From assembly GCA_023212645.1 (NCBI GenBank), contig JALBYC010000022.1:1-64000 (forward strand): a DNA stretch of 64,000 nucleotides, written 5' to 3'. Below, one piece after another: positions 28,000 to 36,452 of the stretch (its first letter is position 1; each line of letters opens with the position of its first letter). The notes beneath the pieces were generated by a model. It made no database searches and was not told where the DNA came from. It worked only from the letters and a program-made list of their open reading frames with translations. The translations under genes and the position numbers were made by a program. The stretch comes from Farysia itapuensis (lineage: Eukaryota; Basidiomycota; Ustilaginomycetes; Ustilaginales; Ustilaginaceae).

Positions 28000-30366
28000 A
28001 TGTCTCGACGTATGCAGGATCTGATTCTCGAGATTCTGCAGGCTCAGCCTTCGTTGCGCGATTCCAAGTCGTACCTCAACAGCTTTGCACCTCGCAAGCT
28101 GGCCCTCAAGCCACCGCTGCCACCCGCTGCCCATCATCTCGAGTTCCCCATTCCGCCCAACGTCACCACGCCTGGAAGTCTGCACAACCCTTCCACCACA
28201 ACATGGGACCCCAAACACTCCATACCTCTGCCCGTCGAAGGTCCAGGGCAAAAGCTGCCAAAGGCGATCCTCGACCAGCTCAACAAGGTCGCCGCAGCAC
28301 CGTCGGCGCCTGCCTCGCCTGCTTCTGACACACTTGCAGAATCCCACACCGCGCTGGTCAAAGTTCAGGGCCCGTTCAGCGATCGCCAGCTTGACTCGAT
28401 TGCCGAAGGGCTCATCTATCTCAAGCGTCTCGGTCTCGTGAGCGTCGTTGTGGTGGACCACGATGAGTGGCCCGACATCTGCACCAATATCAGCGCAGAG
28501 GGAGAGCTGATTGTTGGCAACGAGGAGCTCGAGGAGCAGAAGATGGGAGACTGGATAGCCGCTCATCCTGAACCGCCGTCCTCGAGTGCCAAAGGGGCGG
28601 GCACTCGATCCAGTGCCGTCGGTCGCAAGCAGGAACGACTGCGCAAACGCATCATGGCTGAAACACTGCGTCTAGCCGACAGCCTGAATCGCAAGGGCGC
28701 CATGGCTCGACCTTTTCCCCAGGCCGTTGTCAAGGTCGATGCCCGCCACGCTGCCCGTGTCGAAGCGGAAGCACGTCAGTTTCAGCAGTCTGTCGGCGGC
28801 CAAAGTAATGCTGTCGCCGCTGATACTGTCGTCAATGGCTCTGCGCAGACTTTGGCAACGGTGCACTACGGCTCGGCTGGCGAACAGCATCTACGTCCGC
28901 CGCTCGTGTCGGACGACAATCTGGCTTCCATTCGGTCTGCGCTTTCAGCCGATGAGATCCCCGTCCTGGCACCGTACGCTTTGTATGAGAACGAAGTGGA
29001 TCAGACGCTCGAGACGCTCTGCGTGCGTGCAGACGACGTCATGGTCGCACTCACCCGTGACATGGTCGTCGTCGCAGCTAACCGCGCCAAGAACTCGCCT
29101 GCACAAAGCTCGCGCCTCTCCGAGATTGTCAACAGCGAGATTGACATGATGCCGTTGCGTCTCATGGTGATTAACCGCGAAGGCGGCATTCCCTCGCATG
29201 CTCGCGGTGGTGATCCCCATCTGAGCATCAATCTCGCTTCCGAGTATCACCAGATCAAGCAGTCCTTTGTATGGTCTCGCACCCATCCCACCGCACTCCG
29301 CAACTTGGACGCCATCTCTGATTGTCTCTCCTACATGCCTCAGACTTCGTCCGGCGTGCTCGTCACACATCGATCGCCGCGCTCGTTGATTGCCAACCTG
29401 ATCACCAACAAGGCAGCCCACAGCCCTTCGCTCCCGCACCGTCTGCTGGCGAATAAAAAGGACGTGCGCCACACACCCACCATCATTCGGCCCGGACTGC
29501 CCATCAAGGTTCTGCAGGATTTTGCAGCGCTCGACCAGGACAAGCTGACGGCGCTGCTTGAAGCCTCCTTCCGACGCAGACTCAACCGCAGCGCCTACTT
29601 TGCACGGCTGGAGGAGAAGCTCGACTTTGCCATTATCACGGGCGACTACCAGGGCGCAGCGATTGTCACCAAGGAGGCAGCAGCGCCCGACGACGACGAG
29701 ATTGATGCCGAGCCAATTGCGTATCTGGACAAATTTGCCGTCCTTCCCTCGTTGCAGGGTTCGGGCACGGTGGATTTCCTGTGGGGTGCATTGCGCGATG
29801 AAGTCCAAGGTCTCGGCCTGCTGGACGCGTTGAACGACAACGGTGGCAAAGGCGGGTATGGAACAGGACGCGATCTGGTGTGGAAATCGCGCTCCAACAA
29901 TCCAGTGAATCGGTGGTACTACGAGCGGTCCAATGGCTTTGTCCGCATCGATACCGACGCAAAGGGCACTGGCTGGGAACTCTTCTGGTGTGACGCCGAA
30001 GACAAGCTGGCGCGTCTGTCGGGCGAGCGTCGGTTGACTGCATCCGAGCAGAACCTGCAGGAAGCCGTCGCTCTCGCCGCCGATGACGACTACTACTGGC
30101 CGCGCCACGCCGATCCCAACTCGCCACCCAGCAGCAGCAGCATTCAGGCGTATGAAAACGCACGCAAGCTGTCCAAACCCAACACGCACCACCACCGCCC
30201 ACACCACCACCATCATCTGCTACCCCCCTCGCGTGCCTCGTACGAGGGCCGCAACAACAACCGTGGAGACCTGACGCTCTTGCCCATCGTCGCGCCCGAA
30301 GAAGGCGGCCGTCTTCTGCGTTGGGCGCAGTGTATGAAGACGATCCCCAGTGCATGGTCCGATTAA
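28000..30366 (+). CDS. ARG2: N-acetylglutamate synthase, mitochondrial (Arg2 type)
   Basis: Catalyses the first committed step of arginine/ornithine synthesis in mitochondria, transferring acetyl from acetyl-CoA to glutamate. The N-terminal half is the amino-acid-kinase-like domain (VKVQGPFSDRQLDSIAEGLIYLKRLGL). The C-terminal half is the NAT domain (YFARLEEKLDFAIITGDYQGAAIVT, AYLDKFAVLPSLQGSGTVDFLWGALRDEV, then WKSRSNNPVNRWYYERSNGFVRI). The first ATG of the frame is at 28000 in CACCATG context, giving 788 residues. The N-terminus is basic and amphipathic, consistent with mitochondrial import. A His-rich insertion lies near the C-terminus. It is divergent from phosphomannomutase with 220 bp between the ATGs; the close variant GATCTAATC occurs at about 27910. 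Confidence 0.92.
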   Translation: MSRRMQDLILEILQAQPSLRDSKSYLNSFAPRKLALKPPLPPAAHHLEFPIPPNVTTPGSLHNPSTTTWDPKHSIPLPVEGPGQKLPKAILDQLNKVAAAPSAPASPASDTLAESHTALVKVQGPFSDRQLDSIAEGLIYLKRLGLVSVVVVDHDEWPDICTNISAEGELIVGNEELEEQKMGDWIAAHPEPPSSSAKGAGTRSSAVGRKQERLRKRIMAETLRLADSLNRKGAMARPFPQAVVKVDARHAARVEAEARQFQQSVGGQSNAVAADTVVNGSAQTLATVHYGSAGEQHLRPPLVSDDNLASIRSALSADEIPVLAPYALYENEVDQTLETLCVRADDVMVALTRDMVVVAANRAKNSPAQSSRLSEIVNSEIDMMPLRLMVINREGGIPSHARGGDPHLSINLASEYHQIKQSFVWSRTHPTALRNLDAISDCLSYMPQTSSGVLVTHRSPRSLIANLITNKAAHSPSLPHRLLANKKDVRHTPTIIRPGLPIKVLQDFAALDQDKLTALLEASFRRRLNRSAYFARLEEKLDFAIITGDYQGAAIVTKEAAAPDDDEIDAEPIAYLDKFAVLPSLQGSGTVDFLWGALRDEVQGLGLLDALNDNGGKGGYGTGRDLVWKSRSNNPVNRWYYERSNGFVRIDTDAKGTGWELFWCDAEDKLARLSGERRLTASEQNLQEAVALAADDDYYWPRHADPNSPPSSSSIQAYENARKLSKPNTHHHRPHHHHHLLPPSRASYEGRNNNRGDLTLLPIVAPEEGGRLLRWAQCMKTIPSAWSD

Positions 30367-30373
30367 TGTTAGA
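30367..30373 (-). promoter_or_regulatory. TCTAACA element upstream of MRE11
   Basis: Exact match on the minus strand, beginning at the base after the arg2 stop codon and 70 bp before the MRE11 ATG. Confidence 0.4.
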
Positions 30374-30442
30374 CTGGATAGTGATCAAATATATGCGTGT
30401 GTGTGTGTGTGGTGTGCACTGTTTGGCAGCAGACGGTGAGTA

Positions 30443-32503
30443 ATGGTGAGGACGAGGACGTCACAGCAGCAGCCGCAGCAGCAGCAGCGTCACGATGACG
30501 AGGCGCCGCCGTCCACGCTGGACACCGAGAGCGGAAGCAGTGGTGGCGAGAACAGGATCAAAATCATGCTTGCCACCGATAACCACATTGGCTACATGGA
30601 ACGCGATCCAGTCCGTGGGCAGGACTCGATTCGCACCTTTGAGGAGATTCTGCAGCTGGCCGTTGAGCATGACGTCGATCTGATCCTGCTGGGCGGCGAT
30701 CTTTTCCACGAAAACAAGCCGAGCAGAGCGACGCTCCACCAAACCATGGCTCTTCTGCGTCAGTACACGCTGGGAGATCGACCGGTGTCCATCGAGCTGC
30801 TCAGCGATCCGCACGATGGGGCGCTGCCCGGCCGTCACTTTCCGGCGATCAACTACGACGATCCCAACCTCAACGTCAGCATCCCCGTCTTTTCCATTCA
30901 CGGCAATCATGATGATCCGCAGGGGGCGGGGGAGACGGGGGCGCTGTCTGCGCTCGATCTGCTCTCGGTTTCGGGTCTGCTCAACTACTTTGGCAAGATC
31001 GAGCTGCCTTCGGACGACAATGTTGCCGCAGCGGCGGCCGCGCGGACTGCACCTGGTGGGGCGTTTGCCGAAAAGGGGATACGGATCAAGCCCGTGCTGC
31101 TGCAAAAGGGCGAGACGCGTCTGGCGCTGTACGGGATGGGCAACATCAAGGATGAACGGATGCACTTTGAACTACGCGCCAACCGCGTACGCATGTACCG
31201 ACCCGAGGAAGAGCCAGAGTCGTGGTTCAACATTCTCTGCGTGCACCAGAACCGGGTTGCGCACAATCCCAAGTCGTGCGTGCCGGAGAGCATGTTTGAC
31301 GACTCGGTGCATCTCGTTGTCTGGGGACACGAGCACGAACAGCGCATCCATCCCACACCCGTGACGGAGAAACGATACCACATCACCCAGCCCGGCAGCA
31401 GTATCGCCACCAGCCTCAGTCAGGGCGAAACGGTAGACAAGTGTGTAGCCATTGTGCATATCGAGGGCACGGATTTCCGCATGGAGCCCATCGTGCTGCA
31501 AACCGTCCGACCTTTTGTCATGGACGATATGGTGCTGGTGGACGAACTGCAGCAGGCGGGACTGTCGAGCGAGCGTGCCGACATCATGAAGCTCCTGCGT
31601 CGGCGCGTCAATGGACTGATTGACAAGGCCAAAAGGCAGTACGCCCAACAGCACCCCGGCGATCCAGACGCCATGCCCCTCCCGCTAATCCGCCTGCGCG
31701 TCGAATACACCAACCAGGAAATCAGCAACCCGCAGCGCTTTGGCCAAGAATTCGCCGGCAAAGTCGCCAACCCCAAGGACGTGCTGCAATTCAGCAAGAA
31801 AAAGAGCGCGCGCACAACCAACCACACAGCATCATCGGCCAACGACCGCAACAACAACAGCAGTAGCAGCGCCTACGTCGACATTGACCCATCCGATCTG
31901 CTCCCCGCGGAGAAATTGGAACGCGTCGACGTAGGTCAGCTGGTGCAGGAGTATCTGCAGGCGCAGAACCTCGACATTCTCAACGCCCAGGGTCTCGAAG
32001 GTGCCGTGCTCAACTTTGTCGAAAAGGACGATCGCGATGCGATTGAGAGTTTTGTGACGAAGATGCTGCGTACCACGGTACAAGGGCTTATCACGATTGA
32101 CCCGGAAGAGTCACGTATCGATGGTGAGTTGGAGCGACTACGACACGACCAGCAGCGTCGACGGGCAGAATTGGAGCAAGAAGAGCACGAGTCGGAGCAG
32201 ATAGGGCTGCAACGTCGACAACGTCGTCGCTCGCCCTCTGACGATTCCATGATGGATGATATGAGTGACGGTGCCGCCGAGGTGCCACGCCAGTCTGCAG
32301 CGCCGACGCCACGGCGCACAGCAGCTAAACCAGCCGCGTCTCGACGTCAGGCAGCCTCGCGAGCCAGCGCCACTTTCCTCGGCCAAGACGATACCCCCGC
32401 GGCCTCGACGCAGCAAAGCATTCAAATCAGCGACGACGACGATGACGACGAGTTTGTCGATCCACCACCGCCTGCACGCACACCACGTTCCCGTCATCGT
32501 TAG
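30443..32503 (+). CDS. MRE11: Double-strand break repair nuclease Mre11
   Basis: The nuclease subunit of the Mre11-Rad50-Nbs1/Xrs2 complex, acting in DSB end resection, telomere maintenance and checkpoint signalling. The metallophosphoesterase motifs are intact: ATDNHIGYMERD, LGGDLFHENKPSR, SIHGNHDDP, and GHEHEQRIHP near residue 300. The capping domain and Mre11 DNA-binding region follow, including LPLIRLRVEYT. The C-terminal ~150 residues are Arg/Gln-rich and acidic, ending in a poly-Asp run and PPPARTPRSRHR. The 686-residue length is typical. Intronless. Confidence 0.96.
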   Translation: MVRTRTSQQQPQQQQRHDDEAPPSTLDTESGSSGGENRIKIMLATDNHIGYMERDPVRGQDSIRTFEEILQLAVEHDVDLILLGGDLFHENKPSRATLHQTMALLRQYTLGDRPVSIELLSDPHDGALPGRHFPAINYDDPNLNVSIPVFSIHGNHDDPQGAGETGALSALDLLSVSGLLNYFGKIELPSDDNVAAAAAARTAPGGAFAEKGIRIKPVLLQKGETRLALYGMGNIKDERMHFELRANRVRMYRPEEEPESWFNILCVHQNRVAHNPKSCVPESMFDDSVHLVVWGHEHEQRIHPTPVTEKRYHITQPGSSIATSLSQGETVDKCVAIVHIEGTDFRMEPIVLQTVRPFVMDDMVLVDELQQAGLSSERADIMKLLRRRVNGLIDKAKRQYAQQHPGDPDAMPLPLIRLRVEYTNQEISNPQRFGQEFAGKVANPKDVLQFSKKKSARTTNHTASSANDRNNNSSSSAYVDIDPSDLLPAEKLERVDVGQLVQEYLQAQNLDILNAQGLEGAVLNFVEKDDRDAIESFVTKMLRTTVQGLITIDPEESRIDGELERLRHDQQRRRAELEQEEHESEQIGLQRRQRRRSPSDDSMMDDMSDGAAEVPRQSAAPTPRRTAAKPAASRRQAASRASATFLGQDDTPAASTQQSIQISDDDDDDEFVDPPPPARTPRSRHR

Positions 32504-32526
32504 CACACATTGTTCAAAACAGGGTT

Positions 32527-33378
32527 TCAGGGCTGCAGCTGGGACGGCTGCCAGAGTACATTGCCATGCTGATCTTCTACGCGTGTGATGTAGGATAGCG
32601 GTAAGATATGGGAGTGAGCAAGGCCAGGGGTGAGGATGACGCCGTTGCTCGAGAGGGAAAAGGGGATGGAGTCGGCGAGGGCGCGTGCAATGTCGATGTA
32701 GATGAGACGGGTGCAGTTGCTGCGCATGCCACTGACGACGTCTGCGTCGCCATACCTGCCCTTGGCGAGGTGGATGTGGTTGCGCGTCATTGGTTTGAGT
32801 CCACCAGAGGCTAGGATGGCGTCCCATGCCTGTGCGTTGGTGCCGTGGATCACGACGACGGGCGAGCAAGGACTGATCAGGTGCAAGTTGTCAAGATGCA
32901 GCGGCGTGTGTTGGATCTGATCGACGTGGGTCAGTGAATGTCCCTGCACTGCTCGAACCCACCACTCGCCATTTGATCGCTGCTGTAGTTCGAAGCGTTG
33001 CTTGTCGTTGCTCGCTACAATCTCGCGCACATCGTCCAACGTCGGCTTTCGAGCGGGTCCGTCGAGCGCCATGTTGATGCTGCGCAACCGTGGGCGCGCC
33101 AGTACCTGGTCTACGCGCACAAACCCATCCTCCCCCATCTCGAGCCCTTCCTTGACAGCTCCATGTCGCAGAATGTAGGACAGCGCTTTGGAAAGCTGCA
33201 CCTGCGCAGGCTGACTGCGTGGATCCAACCGATGATGCTGCTGCGTCGACTTGCCACTCGATGTTGGTGACGGTGCTGCTGGTGTAGACTTTTTCAGTCG
33301 GGCCTGCTCCAGTTTGGCCTGCTTGGCCGCTTCTTTGCGAGCTTTGCGCTCTGGGTTGCCCGTTGCCTCCTCCGTCAT
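32527..33378 (-). CDS. TPT1: tRNA 2'-phosphotransferase Tpt1
   Basis: Removes the 2'-phosphate left at the ligated junction of spliced tRNAs, transferring it to NAD+ to form ADP-ribose 1'',2''-cyclic phosphate. The KptA/Tpt1 core is visible: LSKALSYILRHGA with the conserved RH, DGFVRVDQVLARP, VVIHGTNAQAWDAILASGGLKPM and NHIHLAKG, then the C-terminal region. The basic, Ala/Lys-rich N-terminal ~50 residues are likely unstructured. The ATG at 33378 is chosen, since the ATG at 33423 lies directly against a TCTAACA element. It sits in the same window as SEN54, which acts earlier in the same pathway. Confidence 0.93.
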   Translation of the reverse strand: MTEEATGNPERKARKEAAKQAKLEQARLKKSTPAAPSPTSSGKSTQQHHRLDPRSQPAQVQLSKALSYILRHGAVKEGLEMGEDGFVRVDQVLARPRLRSINMALDGPARKPTLDDVREIVASNDKQRFELQQRSNGEWWVRAVQGHSLTHVDQIQHTPLHLDNLHLISPCSPVVVIHGTNAQAWDAILASGGLKPMTRNHIHLAKGRYGDADVVSGMRSNCTRLIYIDIARALADSIPFSLSSNGVILTPGLAHSHILPLSYITRVEDQHGNVLWQPSQLQP

Positions 33379-33425
33379 CGTCGTCGTAGCTGTCAAACGA
33401 AGCTTCTCTGCGCACCAACCCACGC

Positions 33426-33450
33426 TCTAACACGCAACCAAAGTCTAACA
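33426..33450 (+). promoter_or_regulatory. Two TCTAACACG elements upstream of TPT1
   Basis: TCTAACACG occurs twice, at 33426 and 33444, 18 bp apart, about 50-70 bp upstream of the TPT1 ATG. It is also just beyond the V-ATPase gene's 3' end. Confidence 0.45.
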
Positions 33451-33479
33451 CGATCCCATTGAAAAAATAAGAGTGGGCG

Positions 33480-34682
33480 CTACAAGGCTACCATGTACTG
33501 TTCCATGAGGACAAAGGCAAACTGCTCTTCGTCGAGCAGCTGCTGGTACTCGCCGGGTGCTTCTACCATGTGCGTGTCTTGCTTCTTCTTCTTGTTGCCA
33601 GCGCGTGGGCCTGTAGAAGAGTCGTAGGATGCGAGGTAGGCAAAGTGGGAGGAGAGCGTGGCGAGTAAGGCCTTGGAGCGTTTCGGGTTGGGACGGATGG
33701 TGAGGGCGAAATAGTCGGCGGGCAGACCGTAGCGCAGTACACTCTCGACATACGTGCGCACGATCTTGAGATGCGCCAGTGCCTGGTAGGCTTCGCTGAA
33801 GTTGGTGCGCGAGAGACGCAGAAGCTCGGTCCAGAGCTCCTTTTCAGAATCGCCAGCGTCGTCGAGTTCCTGCCGTTGACGCTGCACCAGTGAGTCGTAC
33901 CAGGTGAAGTCCTGACGGACGGTAAACTTGTTCTCGCGGCACTTTTGCACAAACTCGTCGCGAATCTTCTTAAAGACGGTGACGTTGAACAGGGCAAACT
34001 CGTCGTCTTGGGCGAGTTTGTTGCTGGAGCGGGGGACGACCATGTGTGTGAGACGCTCGTACTTTGCCTGCCAGTCTTTGACGTTGTTCTTGGGCACGGC
34101 GACCAGGAGCGTTTCTAGGTACTCGGATCCGGCGTCGACAAAGTCCTGCTTGTGTACTACGTCGGCGAGCGACTTGACGCTGAGGTTGCCCGTCTTTTTG
34201 CGCTGCAGCTGCTGCAACTGACCCTTTGCGAGATTGTAGTTGTTGAGCTTCTGCTTCATCACGTTGTCGATGCTCTGCAGTTCTTTTCCCAGCGCGTCCA
34301 CCGTGTCGCGCAGGCTGCGGTCGGCGCGGTACTTTTGCGTATTCCATGCCCAGCTGAGCATGTAGTCGTCCAAACTCTGCTCGTTGACCAACACATGCTG
34401 GCTGAGCGCCTGCTCGTCGTTGTTGAGCAGCGCACGGAGTGTGTCGATGATCTTGGCCACAATCCCCGTATACGCCCCGTCCAGTTTCGGCAGCTCCTCG
34501 GACAGCGAGATGAGCGACTCGAGCGTGCCCGTCTTAAGCGGAGGGAAGTTGAGCTGGCCAAAGTCGTTCGAGGCACTCCCACCGTCGCTGAGCAGCTTTG
34601 CGCCCAACTGCGAAAACATGCGATGTGGATCGCCATCCTCCAACGGCACCGATACGATCCAGTAGGCCAAGTCGGACGGCAT
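33480..34682 (-). CDS. VMA5: V-type H+-ATPase subunit C
   Basis: A peripheral V1 stalk subunit of the vacuolar proton pump, at the interface that controls reversible V1-Vo assembly. The protein starts PSDLAYWIVSVPLEDGDP, as the family does. It carries SWAWNTQKYRADRSLRDTVDALGKELQSIDN, then LLVAVPKNNVKDWQAKYERLTHMVVPRSS, FTVRQDFTWYD and a C-terminal VLRYGLPADYFALTIRPNPK. The ATG at 34682 gives 400 residues, close to usual. It is divergent from IST3 across a 145-bp promoter. Confidence 0.95.
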   Translation of the reverse strand: MPSDLAYWIVSVPLEDGDPHRMFSQLGAKLLSDGGSASNDFGQLNFPPLKTGTLESLISLSEELPKLDGAYTGIVAKIIDTLRALLNNDEQALSQHVLVNEQSLDDYMLSWAWNTQKYRADRSLRDTVDALGKELQSIDNVMKQKLNNYNLAKGQLQQLQRKKTGNLSVKSLADVVHKQDFVDAGSEYLETLLVAVPKNNVKDWQAKYERLTHMVVPRSSNKLAQDDEFALFNVTVFKKIRDEFVQKCRENKFTVRQDFTWYDSLVQRQRQELDDAGDSEKELWTELLRLSRTNFSEAYQALAHLKIVRTYVESVLRYGLPADYFALTIRPNPKRSKALLATLSSHFAYLASYDSSTGPRAGNKKKKQDTHMVEAPGEYQQLLDEEQFAFVLMEQYMVAL

Positions 34683-34770
34683 GTCGATCGGCAGAGTCAG
34701 TAGTAGCACGGTGGTAGGGATAAGAGATGGTTCGTGCACAAAACTGCCAACAGGGGCAGGGATCTGAGAG

Positions 34771-34777
34771 TCTAACA
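34771..34777 (+). promoter_or_regulatory. TCTAACA element between VMA5 and IST3
   Basis: An exact copy in the divergent promoter, 51 bp upstream of the IST3 ATG and about 89 bp from the VMA5 ATG. It is followed by a short CCACCACCACCACC run. Confidence 0.4.
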
Positions 34778-34827
34778 CTCCACCACCACCACCATTGCAC
34801 CACCATCGTGTATGCGCTCATGCTGCC

Positions 34828-35490
34828 ATGAACGTAGTGCGCGAGATTGGTCGCATCAATGCTGCCGAGCTCGACATTGCCCTCACCAACCCAGCAGCAA
34901 GCTGGCACCAGCAGTACAAGGACTCGGCCTACCTCTTTGTCGGCGGACTGCCCTACGATCTGACCGAAGGCGATGTCATTACCATCTTTTCCCAGTTTGG
35001 TGAAGTGGTCGACGTCCATCTCCCCCGCGGCGGCGGTGGTGGGACGGGTGCACCAAAGGAAGGTGCAGAAAAGACGGCGACGACAACAACGGGTAAGCAT
35101 CGAGGATTCGGGTTCTTGATGTACGAGGATCAGCGGTCGACTGTGCTGGCAGTGGACAATCTCAACGGTGCTCACGTCTTAGGGCGAACGCTGCGGGTAG
35201 ACCACGTTGCCAACTACCAGCAGCCCAAGCAGCGCACTAAGGATGGGACTCTGGTCGAAGCCGATACCAAATCGCTCAACGCCGCCCCTCACATTGCGCA
35301 GCACAACGACGACGACGACGACGAGGATGCGCAGGACGAGCAAGATCCCATGGCAGCTTATCTGCGCAAACGCAGAGACACGGACGACGACGATGCTGCT
35401 GCTGCTGCCAAACGTCAACGCAAACAAGAACGCGCACAGATTCGTGCACAACGACAAGCTCGACGAGACCGACACTCGCGCCACCAATGA
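34828..35490 (+). CDS. IST3: RES-complex RNA-binding protein Ist3/Snu17 (RBMX2)
   Basis: An RRM protein of the spliceosomal retention and splicing (RES) complex. The signature N-terminus, VREIGRINAAELDIALTNPA followed by SWHQQYKDSAYLFVGGLPYDLTEGD, is nearly invariant in the family. RNP1 is KHRGFGFLMYED and the RRM closes with TLRVDHVANY. A Gly-rich insertion (GGGGGTGAPKE) interrupts the loop before RNP1. The C-terminus is charged with an Asp run and a Lys/Arg/Gln-rich tail. The first ATG in frame is at 34828 (220 residues). Confidence 0.93.
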   Translation: MNVVREIGRINAAELDIALTNPAASWHQQYKDSAYLFVGGLPYDLTEGDVITIFSQFGEVVDVHLPRGGGGGTGAPKEGAEKTATTTTGKHRGFGFLMYEDQRSTVLAVDNLNGAHVLGRTLRVDHVANYQQPKQRTKDGTLVEADTKSLNAAPHIAQHNDDDDDEDAQDEQDPMAAYLRKRRDTDDDDAAAAAKRQRKQERAQIRAQRQARRDRHSRHQ

Positions 35491-35565
35491 CGGCTCGGGC
35501 TCGGTAGAATAGAATCTCTCCACTAATTTGCAATGTATGGTTGATTACCTACCACCATTTTCATC

Positions 35566-36396
35566 ATGACGGGGAAGACGAAGCCAGTTGTGTTGCTCAC
35601 CGGTGCGTCGCGCGGGCTTGGGCTTGGGATCCTGCGCAAGTTGCTATCTGGTTCGGATGCGGTTGCGGCCGGGTTCCCTGCGGCGAGTGTGGTGACGATT
35701 TCGCGCAGTACGACGGCCGAGTTGGAGCAGATGCAGCGCGAGTTTCCGGACGATCTCGTCTGCGTGCAGGGCGATGTGACGAGCGAGGAGGTCAACCGGG
35801 ATGCCGTTGATCGTGCACTGCGTACGTGGAACAGGGGACTGCACGCCGTTGTGCTCAACGCCGGCGTCGTGGTGACGCAGACCATTGCCCAGATGACGGC
35901 CCATACGCTGACCGAGGTGCTCAACACCAACACGGTCTCGCTCCTCACCACCCTCCGTGCCGCCCTCCCTGCACTGCGCGAAAGCAAGGCCACCGTCGTA
36001 TTCGTCTCCTCCGGTGCGGCTACAGGTCACACGGCAGGGTGGGCCGCGTACAACGCCAGTAAAGCTGCCATGAACGCCATCGCCCGCACCCTCGCCAACG
36101 AGGAAGACTCCCTCGCCGTCTTTGCCATCCGTCCCGGCGTCGTAGACACAAACATGCAGTCCCTCCTCCGCTCCCACGGCCACACATCCATGAAACCGGC
36201 AGAACTAGACCGCTTCCTCACCATGCACAAGGAGGGCAAACTCCTAGCACCCCACCAACCTGCCCACACCATTGCCGCCCTCGCCACAAAGGCATCGCGC
36301 GACAACCCCACAGACAAAGACGGCAACTCTCTCGGCGCTCAAGGTGCTTTCGTCAACTGGAACGCTCCCGAACTCACAGGCTACGTGCAAGAATAG
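35566..36396 (+). CDS. Short-chain dehydrogenase/reductase, Irc24/benzil-reductase-like
   Basis: A 276-residue classical SDR, predicted NADPH-dependent. The cofactor motif is TGASRGLGLGI, the structural NAG motif is VVLNAGV, and the catalytic Ser and YxxxK are in VSSGAATG...YNASKAA. The similarity in layout is to the yeast Irc24/YIR036C and sepiapterin-reductase-like subgroup, which reduces diketones or pteridines. The exact substrate is unknown. Intronless, 57 bp from the convergent acid phosphatase. Confidence 0.85.
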   Translation: MTGKTKPVVLLTGASRGLGLGILRKLLSGSDAVAAGFPAASVVTISRSTTAELEQMQREFPDDLVCVQGDVTSEEVNRDAVDRALRTWNRGLHAVVLNAGVVVTQTIAQMTAHTLTEVLNTNTVSLLTTLRAALPALRESKATVVFVSSGAATGHTAGWAAYNASKAAMNAIARTLANEEDSLAVFAIRPGVVDTNMQSLLRSHGHTSMKPAELDRFLTMHKEGKLLAPHQPAHTIAALATKASRDNPTDKDGNSLGAQGAFVNWNAPELTGYVQE

Positions 36397-36452
36397 TAAA
36401 TCACATTGTTTCCCCACACACCAAAACCCGTGAATGGCAAGAGACTGTGGTT

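Noticed and set aside
26817..28328. Plus-strand 503-residue frame across phosphomannomutase and arg2
   Set aside because: Antisense to a spliced, clearly conserved phosphomannomutase.
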